From Chelydra serpentina (Eukaryota > Chordata > Testudines > Chelydridae), in assembly GCA_037349315.1 (NCBI GenBank), contig JBAIAC010000059.1, positions 25,142,501 through 25,206,500 of the forward strand: a DNA stretch of 64,000 bases. The letters run 5' to 3'. Below the pieces are notes generated by a model that was not told where the DNA came from, made no database searches, and saw only the letters and a program-made list of their open reading frames with translations. Shown here one piece after another: positions 55,081 to 64,000 of the stretch. Numbering within the stretch: position 1 is the first letter of the stretch; each line of letters starts with the position of its first letter. A program made the position numbers and the translations under genes.

Positions 55081-57594
55081 GCTTCCAGAGTGACCCTAAG
55101 GGCTCAGCTCTGCCTGTTGTCACCCAGCTCTCGCCGCGGGGAAGCCCTGCCCCGTGTGACCAAGGGCAGGCCTGAGCCCCAAGGATTTAAAATAGCAGAG
55201 GGGAAAAAAAGACCAACCCCACTTTGTAAAAACCCACCCACCTCTACTTCACATCTGTGCCAGGGAGCTTCCTAGCTACAGCACGTACAGGTACAATGGG
55301 CACGTGGCTGGAGCAAGGCCCCGTAGCTACCGCAGGACTGACCAGTACAGTCCCAGCGACACCAGAGACAAGACCAGTCAGTGCCTCCCCGTTTGTGTCA
55401 CAGGCCAGGCCAGAGGGGAGCAGCTGAATCATCTCAGGGGGGCTACCAGAAGCACTGGGTCTGATGCCAGGCACCCCTTCTGCTGCAGCCATGAGCCCCT
55501 GAGCTAGTGTGGGAGACAAGGCACAGGAGGCGGGAGGGACTCCTCCAAAGAGCCAGCCCCTGCAGTTCAAGGGCAGGCCTGCCGGTGAACAGCAGCTCAA
55601 GGTGTGAGAGCTGCTTGTGTTACAGCTACCCAGAGGGCCCTTTGGCTCTGTGCCTCGGATCAGCACTTGCTTCCAAAGCAGTGAGCAGCTCCCAGTCAGG
55701 AGCCCCGAAACCAGCCTAATTCCCATCACACAGGGCAGGTGTGGGAGCCAGGAGGGCTGTTTAAAGCTACAGTAATCAACCACACATAGTGCACAGGCCA
55801 AGCCAGGAGTTTAATCATGATCGTGTTGCTCAGCTTTCATCCCAAAGTGCTTCAGACTGTACAGCTACTACAAGACCTACCTCCCCACCCACTGACATGC
55901 CCACGCTGCGGGGGAACACAGACGCTGTTCTAGGCCAGCAATGCGCCAGCTTTTAGAGAGACAAATGAAGCTGAATCTGGGCAGAATTTCATTATTCGAT
56001 TTGGCATATGGGCAGGGCACCCGACTGGGGCACGCCTGCAGCAGAGGCTTCAATGAACAAGAAAGTTCAGCCCATCATCATACAGGCGTGTCCAGTTTTC
56101 CATGCGAGCGCAAGCAATTTAGGGCCATGTAATTCAGATGCAAGGCTAATCGTCCCAGGCAGCTCAGACTGACTCCCTTTAGCCACTGGCTGGGCCCTTC
56201 CCTATTACATTAGGGAGACAGGTCACAAGTGCTCAGACACTGAAGTTTCCCCACAGTGTTTGGTTTGTTCCTGCAGCAACCACTTTCCCCGGCTGTTTGT
56301 ATTAGGCTTTTGTTAGTGCAGAGCTAAACAGGCAGCACTACCCCACCCGCCAACACAGCCTGCCTCTGAACAGCGATGCAGCCAGGAAAGGGAACACGGG
56401 GCACAAACCCCAGCCTGCACGGAGTGCCTTGGCCCGGCAGCCCAGAACATACCTTCTCTGGAATCTGCTTTTAATCCACCACACGCAAACGACCTCTAGC
56501 AACTCTGTTAATGAGCCCAAGTCTCCTAGAGAGCTGGGGCCCTGCCATAGGCACATGCGCCGGGGAGTAACAAGGCCAGGGTCACTGTCAGCACATACCA
56601 GGCATTCCCGCTAGCTAACAGAGCACACGCTTCCCTGCACAGGGAGCTGAGGAAGTGCTGCTGCACCCAGGGAGCGGGTGGAGAAAGCTAGAGCACGGCT
56701 GGCCCTGGAGCAGCTTTAGGAAGGGAGCTGCCCTCTGATTGGCATAGGGCTGGCCAGCTCACCCTCTGACAAGCACCAGAGGGGAAGCGGCACTGGGCTG
56801 AGGGTCTAGCTGCAGTTGGGACCCAGGTGTACAGGGTAACGAGCGCTAAAGGAGTTGGGGTGAATAACACTCCTGGGTAGCTCTGAAAGCTCTGTCCTGT
56901 GTTTGTCTTGCCTTATTCCTTTCAACCCAGATGCACAAGCCCACAACAGAGCCGTGCCACCCCCCCTGCTTCCCAGTACGTTGTGAGCATGAGACAGGCC
57001 CCAGACACCCACCACGACTAGACAAATATGGCCCCCCCACTAGCCCCAGGAAGCCAGGGGCTCCTGACACCAATGTCCCACTCTGTGCACGCCTTCCCCT
57101 TTAAATCCCACAGACCCCAGAACAGCGCTGAGATCCTCCTTAATTTAAAAAAATACAAGTCCCTGGGGAGGTGGGTGTGCGCGGGGAATAATACCCAGAG
57201 AGACATACTGCGTTAGGAGTAATCCAGAGGGCCAAGAAGACCTTGCAAAGATCCCTTAGTGTCCTTACAGGTGCTGGCAGGACTCTGACATCTGCAGGGC
57301 CTGCCAAGCGGAGTCCTCTGCATGCTCCCTGGGGCATGCCCGGAGCAGTGCCGCTGGAGCGAAGGCTGCCCCTGAGGTCACCAGGGGAGGAGAGGCTCCC
57401 AATATGCTTGAAGAAGAAGCTGTAATGAATGCAAAAATGAGGCAGGCCAGCCGAGCTGCTGCTGGGCTAGATGGAGGAGAACGGGAGCTGCAGCAAGGGG
57501 GGTTCCTGGGGCAGCGCCACAGTCCGTGCTGCTGTGAGGACAATTTTCATCGGGCTGGTCAGTCCCGTCTCTGCTGCGCCGGGGATGCTCGTCC

Positions 57595-57630
57595 TTACAG
57601 AGCTAGGAAATCCTCCTTCCGGTAGCCCTT
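57595..57630 (-). CDS. PKP3: PKP3 last coding exon
   Basis: 36 nt: KGYRKEDFLAL and TAA (57597-57595). Acceptor 'gtgtcttgcag' on the minus strand; phase 0. Confidence 0.9.
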   Translation of the reverse strand, partial: KGYRKEDFLAL

Positions 57631-60600
57631 CTGCAAGACACAAACAGACTGGTCCTAAGGAGAGAGATTGCCACTGAGGAGCCCCAGCGCCGCAGCCCAG
57701 GGGGGAAAGTCACACGTGCGGGCCTGTGTTCTCTACCCTCTGAAAGTCAGGCCCCTGTGAGGGGCTCTCAGGTTGGGTCCCCCCAAATCACTCATCACTC
57801 TTAAAAATACGGGCCACAGAAAACATCGCTCCTTCCTGGGCCCCCCGGGGTCGCGCAGCACGAGGCGGGTCACACCCAGGCAAGGCTGTAACCAGACTGA
57901 GGGCCGATAGGACAAGTTGTCCCCTTCCTTGGGTCCCCCAAGGCCATTTTTCCCTGGTGGGCGTTGAATGGCCATCGCCGGCCTGTCATTTCTGAGCAAA
58001 GTGCCATCGAGCTACAGAGCCAAGGAAATCAAAGAGGCGAGCGGAAGATGCCGTAGCGAAGCCAGGACCAGGAGTGGTGAGGAAGAATGAGGCTCCTGCC
58101 TATTTCCCATTAATAGGCTGCTTCTGAATTTCCTAGGCATCCCCCTCAGCCAACTGGTGCGTCAATCCCTGGGGCACCCAAACTTTGCCCAACCCAGGGC
58201 TACATTGGCATCTCCCCAGGACCCCGAGGGCACATCTAGTTTGCATAAAACGGAGCAGGTGGCCTCACCTTAGTACCAAGGACTCTCCTGCAAGAGGTGA
58301 CAGGCCCCAGCCCACCAGGCTCCATCTTAGCACCTCCGATCAAGATGGAGCAGGCGATGATGGGACCCATAGTTTCCATGGGCTGCAATGGGAGCCGTGG
58401 CTCCCAGCTGAGCCTCACTTAGGTGACCTGGAGCTTCCCCAGCAGTCCCTGTGCCGTGTCCTGGGGACATCCCCTCCAGAGTCTCGATCGGGAATTGGGG
58501 CAAGCGAGGAAGAGGCTGCCCCCTGGGGAATTCACCCCGGGTTTCATGCTGAGCCCAGGAAATGTAGGGAGTGCTGTGCGGAGGCCCCTGCAGCACAGGC
58601 CCTAGCAGCTGACTGTGCTCCAGGAGCGGCTCTAACAATTTTGCCGCCCCAAGCAGTCGCCGCTGAATTGCCACCGCGGCGGGCGAGAATGGGGCGGCAG
58701 TCTGAGCCCCACGGCAGCAATGCGGCGGCGGGAAAAGCAGCGGACCTGCCGCCGAATTGCCGCCGCGGGACTCAAACTGCTGCCCCATTCTCGATGCCAC
58801 CCCAAGCACCAGCTTGGAAAGCTGGTGCCTGGAGCTGGCCCTGCGGTGCTCACTGCGTGGATGCAAGACGAAGCCCCCCGTCACCTGGGATGTCACTCCC
58901 TGAGCCCGCCCCAAAGCTCTCGGCAAGCCTAGGGTTAAAGAGATCATTGGGTGTGTCACTCTCCCTCCCTGCGGCGGGTGACTGGCCACACCCTGACTCG
59001 GAAGATGAGATGGTTTTAAAATCCCCAGGAGGAAGAGAACTGAAAACCAATAAGGTGGTCATAGCTCCCAATTGCCTTGCCAACGTACTCCTGTACCAGG
59101 GTGGGGTGGTCCTTTAAGGGTGAGGGGGAGAACTGGGCTTAGCCCCCACCGGTCACTAACCAGCTGGTGAGATAACAGGCCAACCAGCGGCTCACTTAAG
59201 CGGGAAAGCCATGGGAAGGCTGCTTGAGGGGACCTTGCCATTCTGCTAGGGGAAAGGGTTGGCTGGGGAGCCTTGCTGGGTGGGCAGCAGCAGAAGCAGC
59301 CCTGCAGGGCCCAGGGCTGGCAGCAGGGCCTGGGTTTTCCCGTTGGGATCGAAGCTGAATTGTGTCTGCACCATGCAGCCCTGGGAAACGCCAGCGAAGT
59401 AGTGACCGTGGTGGGAGGTTCACTGATGCACTGGCTAGTGAGTGGGTCTCCCAGCTTACGCAGGAGTGGGGAAACCAAGGCCGGGTTTGGGGAGACCCTG
59501 TTACACCCCCTCTCCAGGCTGACTGAACTCCCAGTTCTTAAAGTGATGGCCCTTGAACACCAGCCTCTTCCCGCCCACCGCCGCCATCTGCTGGACCCCA
59601 GGCCGTTTGTCCGTGTGTCTTCCTGGGTGTGAGTTATTCCCCGTAAGGTGCCTGGGCTCGGGCTGCCTCCTCCTCACTGCTCAAACAAGAATGTAAGGCG
59701 GATCCCCAGTCCACACAGGCCTTGCCTCGACTCGGATTCAATGGGGTCATGTTAGCTGACACATCTAGACACGGCTCAGTGCCTTTAGTGCACACAGAGC
59801 TGGTCAAGTATGAGCTCCAACAAACCCAGCTACAGATGGATTAGCCTGCATCCTGATGGGGCTCTGCAGTTCGGTTGAGCTAACTCAACTGAGCTACCAC
59901 GAATGAAGCACGCACGCTCCCTGCCTGTCACCACCGAGCCTTCGCACAGGTGAGTTACTAGGGCAGTTGGAAAACCCGGCGGGAAAACCGACATTTGGAA
60001 CAAAAACAAATTTTGAAACCGGAGTGAAAAGTCCACATTGTCCACGGAGCACAACTGAAAAGTTTGGATTCAAAACCGTTGACATTTTTGACAATGCTGA
60101 AACCGTACAAAACACGATATGTACTCTAAAGTACATAAAGATAATACTGAAATTCTAATATACATCAAAATGAAATGAAAACGATGAAGTCGAAGTGAAA
60201 CACTTTGACTTTATCGAAACAAAACCCTTTGACACTTTCCCACCGAGATCAGCACGCGCCCATGGAATGTGCGGATTTCGACAAAACCGCATTTCCCCAT
60301 GGAAAACAGTTGCGTTGAAAAGTTTTTGACCAGCTCTCTTGGTTACCCTACGGCTGCTAACGCACGCTAATGACACACCTTTGTCCTAATCTAGACAATG
60401 CCTTCAGGGAGAGTCCCACCATGTGCAAGCCAACCCAAAAGAGAGCATTGGTTCCCCCCCCGAGCGGAGCCACCCAGCCAAAGGCTCAGCCGAGCTAATG
60501 CCGAGCGCGCCGGCTCAGGGAGGAGCGTACCATCTTGTAGTCCCGGTGCAGCTTGGTGTACTGCCACATGTTGGCCAGGAGGCTGGACGCAGCTCTGGAG

Positions 60601-63534
60601 GACTTCTCGCTGTCCGAGCTAGGGCAAAAACACAGAGGACACAATGTTCCTCTCCCATAAGTGTCTGTCTGGCACGGGCTCAGGAAACACAAGCGGGGTT
60701 GGAGGGCGCCATGTGAGAGGCACTCTGAACAAAGGGTGAGGATTTGGCGGCGGGGGGAGAGCAGGAGAGGCGAAGCCATGGAGTACACCGGGACCAGATG
60801 GTCACTGCTGCACTCAGGCCTGAGGGCTCCTCACCACGACCGGCATGCTGGGTGTGGCTGGAGAAGTTACTGACACATGGGCCAGCTGACTCCTGGGAAG
60901 GTGACGCTGGGTGGCTAGGAGTGCCCCATAAACACCTCAGGGTGAGAGGATTATTCCTCAAGATGCGCTCCCTTAGGGTAAGGACCTGGGACAACTCATG
61001 GGAGGGATTCCTGGCGAGATGACTCTCTCGGTGGTCCTGGGACAGCTCTCGGAGTGTGCATCAGGGGGCTCGGACCAGCCCAAGCTCTGAGCGGGGTGGG
61101 GGCTGCAGACTGGCCAGGAAGTCCCCTGTCTCCCACCACACTGATCTGGGAACGCAAGCCAGGAAGAGGCTCTCAGACGTTGACCTGAGCTGAGCTCCTG
61201 TGCCCAAGGAGCGGAGGGGCAGGGCTGAGGGCTGGGTAACTGGGCTGGCAGGGGAGACCCACAGGCTCCCATCAGCGCCCACCTGTCCCTTTTCTTCTTG
61301 ATGTAGAAGAGCTTCCGGAGGCCATCGAAGTAGACAATGTCGCGGGCGGCGATGGGGCTCTCCACCGCCAGGTTGTTCAGCACGGCGACGATGTTCACGA
61401 TGACGTCAGTCGGGGGCTCCTTGTCGCCAACGCCCCCTGGGAGCTTCTCAATCAGGTGGCTCACCACCTTGGTTGCTGCCGAGGCAAACGCACCGGGGTC
61501 AAGGGCCGGCTCTACGGGCTGGAGCAAAGCACCAGGATCGGTGCCGCCACAGTGTCACCCAGGCCACCCAGCAGCTTGGAGAGGAGATGGCCAGCGGCCT
61601 GGGTGACGGGGTAGCAACACGCGCAATGGGGAGAGAGGCCTAGTGGGTGCAGCAAAGGCCAGGACTCCCTGGGTCTCCCTGAATCAGCAGCACAGCCACG
61701 CAATTCTCAGGCGGCACTAAACTGAGGGGAAGTGCAAAAGCTAGCGAGGACCGAGAGATCGCTATGCATCCACCTGCGGTATTTTAATAGCCCAAAAGGT
61801 GCTTAGACGCACGGGCAGAAAATAAATCGGGATTCAGCTTGGAAAAGGCTGTTAAAACGCCTGGGGCCTTGGAAATGCTGTGAGCGTCCGAGGGGGAGAC
61901 GGGTGGCTTAGACGGGAGTGTGCCGTGCGCTGTTTAATCTTTTGCAATGTAGATTACACCCATCACTGCCATCTCTGGGCACCTGGCAAATGGCTGCCAG
62001 TGCTCCAGCTGTGTGCGCAGAGGGGTCGTGCCATCCGCCAAGGTAGGGACGGGCCCATCTGTGCAGAGATCTACTGGGGTGTTTGGGCCCCTCTAGGCCC
62101 AAAAGGCATTGATGTGCCCAGGGGCGTGAGAACAAGCTAAATAGGCCTGGTTGGTCCCAGGGACGATGGTGGGGAAGCTCCCCCCGAAGCACAGGCAGTA
62201 GGAGGAGCTGGGAAGGTCTCTCAGAAGAGCGGCCCATTGCTAACCCCTGCTGCCATTGAGGGCCGCTGTCAGCCCTGCGCTCGAGGGCCCTGGGCTCTCC
62301 CTGCAGCCCCCGCCCGCAGCACTCACACATCTCGTCCTTGTTGCGCGCGTTGCGGGACAGATTGCGGATCAGCCCCGTCAGGGAGCGCAGCTGGTGATGG
62401 TCGGCCGTGCGGACTCGGTCCAGCACGGGGTTCAGGATCCTCTCCTGCTCCAAAGCCACCCTGCTCAGCACGCCGGCCCACTGGGCATGGGGACAGAGAA
62501 AGGGAGCGTTACACTCTGGGCCTTTCAATACCGACCCACCCCACCCTCACCCCAGTCCCTTCCACCCCAGCCCGTGTATCCCCCCCATCCCCACCACTCC
62601 ATGCAACCACCTGATCCCTGCCACTCCCACTTCCCGCCCACACATCTCCCCCTCCCACATCAACCACCCCATTCTCCGGCCCCTTTCTCAGTGTGGGGGG
62701 CCCACTCCATCCCTCTGGCGCTGCCTTCCCTAGCCCCCTCACACCCGTATTTCACCCTCCCCCGCTGCCCCGGAGACAACTCTGCTGCAGGAAGAAGGGC
62801 TGGAGGCATCACTGCTCCCAGCCTGCCCTTGAATGCTGCCAGCTAATGGTGGGCACAGGGGGAGGAGACCAGGGCAGGTGGCATCACTTCCTGGAGGGCG
62901 GGTACAGAGGCTCGGCTCAGCCTGATCCCTCTGGGCCTTGGTGTGCAGGCCGCTGCTGGGACTTGGCAGCCCTGGGCCGTGGAGCGTCAGGGCGCTGGGG
63001 TGGGCAAGGCAGAGGTGGGATGCCAGCGCCGGGGGGACCCGCTCAGCCGTGCCACAGCCCTGAGAAATGCCCACTTGGCCCTGGGCACCAGTCACCTCGC
63101 CCTCAGCAGCTGGGCAGAGGTGACCAGAAGCCCTGGGGCCCACAGCACAGCCAGCCTCCCTGCACTGCCCCACCGCGGAGTCCAGCCTCCGGGGCTGATC
63201 CGGGCTGGGCCTCTCCACAGTGGTGGCTCCAGGCTGGGCCAGGCTGGGGGATGGGTGGGCTGTGGGCACCCGTCTTCCAGCTAGTCTGTCAGAGGCCACC
63301 CCGGCCACGGGGAAGGACCCAGCCTGGGCGGGATGGGCCCAACCTCACCCTCCGGTCGCCGGCGGTGATGTTCTGCAGCGCCCCCGAGGCCGCCTCCGTG
63401 GTGTGCTTGTTCAGCTCGCAGCGCTGCAGCAGCCGGTTGTAGATGCCCACGATCTGCGGGTTCCAGAGCCACTCCATCCCCTTGGGGTCCTTGGAGACCT
63501 CGGTGAAGGTCACCATGTCGGTGTTCATGTGGTG
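57595..63534 (-). CDS. PKP3: Plakophilin-3, C-terminal part in 5 exons; 5' part off-window
   Basis: Desmosomal armadillo-repeat protein that links desmoplakin and cadherins at cell junctions; also nuclear. Exons in transcript order: 63534-63349, 62480-62327, 61475-61283, 60618-60531, 57630-57595. All GT/AG, phases agree (0/0, 0/1, 1/2, 2/0, 0), 657 nt, 218 codons plus stop. Arm-repeat helices are visible, e.g. LRSLTGLIRNLSRNARNKDE and VNIVAVLNNLAVESPIAARD; the end is RAASSLLANMWQYTKLHRDY then KM|KGYRKEDFLAL. This matches the plakophilin-3 C-terminus rather than PKP1/2/4. Converges on SIGIRR. Confidence 0.96.
58621..58843. mobile_element. 223-bp hAT-type MITE with 8-bp target duplication
   Basis: Ends CAGGAGCGGCTCTAA and the inverted CTGGAGCTGGCCCTG; flanks ctgtgctc (58613-58620) and cggtgctc (58844-58851) differ at one base. 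GC-rich interior with inverted 'gccgccgaattgccgccgcgg' pieces. Confidence 0.8.
59955..60338. mobile_element. AT-rich inverted-repeat element
   Basis: The right end 'gaaaagtttttgaccagctctc' is the reverse of 'gagctggtcaaaaact', the terminus style also seen at 13845. Left end near 'agggcagttggaaaacc'. A-rich interior without coding capacity. Confidence 0.5.
60531..60618 (-). CDS. PKP3: PKP3 penultimate exon
   Basis: 88 nt, phase 2 in, 0 out. Encodes SDSEKSSRAASSLLANMWQY and TKLHRDYKM. Confidence 0.96.
61283..61475 (-). CDS. PKP3: PKP3 exon (arm repeat)
   Basis: 193 nt, phase 1 in, 2 out. Joins the previous exon as DEM|S-TKVVSHLIEKLPGGVGD, which reads as continuous plakophilin-3 sequence and fixes the acceptor at 'gcctcggcag'. 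A decayed duplicate of its first half lies just upstream (61540-61598). Confidence 0.95.
61540..61598 (-). pseudogene. Partial duplicate of the PKP3 61283-61475 exon start
   Basis: Minus strand: acceptor-like 'cccgtcacccag' then AAGHLLSKLLGGLGD, which matches T-x4-HL-x2-KL-x-GG-x-GD of the live exon (VSHLIEKLPGGVGD), including similar DNA. Read on, it stops (TAG) before the live exon, and joining it would break phase. Probably an exon-start duplication; chance similarity cannot be excluded. Confidence 0.45.
62327..62480 (-). CDS. PKP3: PKP3 exon (arm repeat)
   Basis: 154 nt, phase 0 in, 1 out. Encodes WAGVLSRVALEQERILNPVL, DRVRTADHHQLRSLTGLIRN and LSRNARNKDEM. Acceptor 'catgcccag', donor 'gtgagt'. 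Confidence 0.97.
62481..63348. other. PKP3 intron
   Basis: GC-rich; long open frames on both strands reflect composition. Nothing else recognised. Confidence 0.5.
63349..63534 (-). CDS. PKP3: PKP3 exon (first in window)
   Basis: 186 nt, phase 0/0. Encodes HHMNTDMVTFTEVSKDPKGM, WLWNPQIVGIYNRLLQRCEL and NKHTTEAASGALQNITAGDR R. The internal Met is not a start: the frame enters through an acceptor 'gccccccccag'. Confidence 0.97.
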
Positions 63535-64000
63535 CTGGGGGGGCCGAGGAGAGAGACCAGCCCGTCAACAAAGAAACACAGCCCGACGGGGACCCTGCGG
63601 ACATGGGGCAGCCCCACTTCCCTCTCACCTCCGGCCCCATCCCCATGGGCCCCCATCTCTACGCCCAGGAGCAACGCAACCTCCCTAAAAGTGCGGGGGT
63701 CCCGGCACCCAAACAATGGCCCCGCCCCCATGCCACCCCTTCCCCACCCCCAACCCCCACCTTTGCAGTGCTCATTCCCCCGAAGCCCCGCCCCGCCTCT
63801 TCCCCTCAAAACCCCGCCCCCACTCACTCCTCTCCACCCCCCCCCCTTCACTCACCCTTATGGCCACCAGTGGGGGGGGCACAGCCCTTCCAGCTACATT
63901 TTTAAAAGTGACGGGGCCATGGCCTCTTGGTCCCCCCATCCCCTTGGCCCCCATTCTCTTCCCTATCACCCGTGCCCCTATGAGAACCGGCTCCATCCCT
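63535..64000. other. PKP3 intron, C-rich, runs off the window
   Basis: C-rich low-complexity sequence. No exon I can support. Confidence 0.5.

Larger units (their letters stand above)
54145..57594 (-). other. PKP3: Candidate PKP3 3' UTR
   Basis: Extends from the PKP3 stop codon to the signal at 54161. A minus-strand ATTAAA at 55811 offers a shorter form. A plus-strand AATAAA at 55075 lies inside. No coding gene recognised. Confidence 0.35.
57631..60530. other. PKP3 last intron
   Basis: 2.9 kb with two listed elements (58621-58843, 59955-60338). A 310-codon plus-strand open frame at 58185-59117 crosses one of them and is not a gene. Confidence 0.5.

Noticed and set aside
58185..59117. 310-codon plus-strand open frame in PKP3 intron
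   Set aside because: Crosses a GC-rich MITE; no domain, no matching splice structure.
62693..63442. 249-codon plus-strand frame antisense to PKP3
   Set aside because: GC-rich intron plus shadow of the PKP3 exon at 63349; no recognisable protein.
63772..63996. Possible further PKP3 exon on the minus strand near 63860-63930 (donor-like gtgagt)
   Set aside because: The encoded sequence does not resemble an armadillo repeat and no phase-compatible acceptor was found.
1..64000. CRISPR arrays, operons, ribosome binding sites, riboswitches
   Set aside because: The window is vertebrate nuclear DNA; repeats here lack regular short spacers and no bacterial gene is present.

Overview
This window is vertebrate nuclear DNA: three multi-exon protein-coding genes with GT/AG introns and large amounts of interspersed repeat. 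The repeats (CR1 LINE fragments, tRNA-derived/MIR-like SINEs, many short hAT-type inverted-repeat elements, a degraded gag-like retrotransposon) suggest a sauropsid, most likely a turtle and second a crocodilian. That assignment rests on recalled repeat style and was not searched.

Layout, left to right. (1) 1511-14530, plus strand: the C-terminal 463 codons (13 exons) of an anoctamin, called ANO9; its 5' exons lie off the left edge. A candidate 3' UTR runs to poly(A) signals near 17.88 kb. (2) 21.2-21.7 kb: a CpG-rich block with a good splice donor, the best candidate promoter and first exon of the next gene, followed by 0.86 kb of extremely C-rich degenerate tandem repeat. (3) 34006-51342, plus strand: complete SIGIRR (IL-1R8), 9 coding exons, 417 aa: one Ig domain, one membrane segment, a TIR domain and a C-terminal tail. 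(4) 57595-63534, minus strand: the last five coding exons of plakophilin-3 (PKP3); the rest lies off the right edge. The order ANO9> SIGIRR> <PKP3 is the same conserved linkage as on human 11p15.5, read from the opposite side.

The most interesting signal is upstream of SIGIRR. An exon at 27627-27759 encodes a textbook signal peptide but has GTG where a start codon is expected. An exon at 33690-34012 encodes the remains of a second, membrane-distal Ig domain, broken by an in-frame TAG and a one-base frameshift. Both have splice phases that fit the live gene exactly. The SIGIRR start codon is the last ATG of the broken Ig exon, six bases before its donor. This looks like a fossil of a secreted-leader, double-Ig receptor that became the signal-peptide-less, single-Ig SIGIRR of tetrapods.

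The genes do not form a pathway: ANO9 is a membrane scramblase/channel-family protein, SIGIRR a negative regulator of IL-1/TLR signalling, and PKP3 a desmosomal armadillo protein. Introns and spacers hold the repeats; several elements show clear target-site duplications. No tRNA, rRNA or CRISPR feature was seen.
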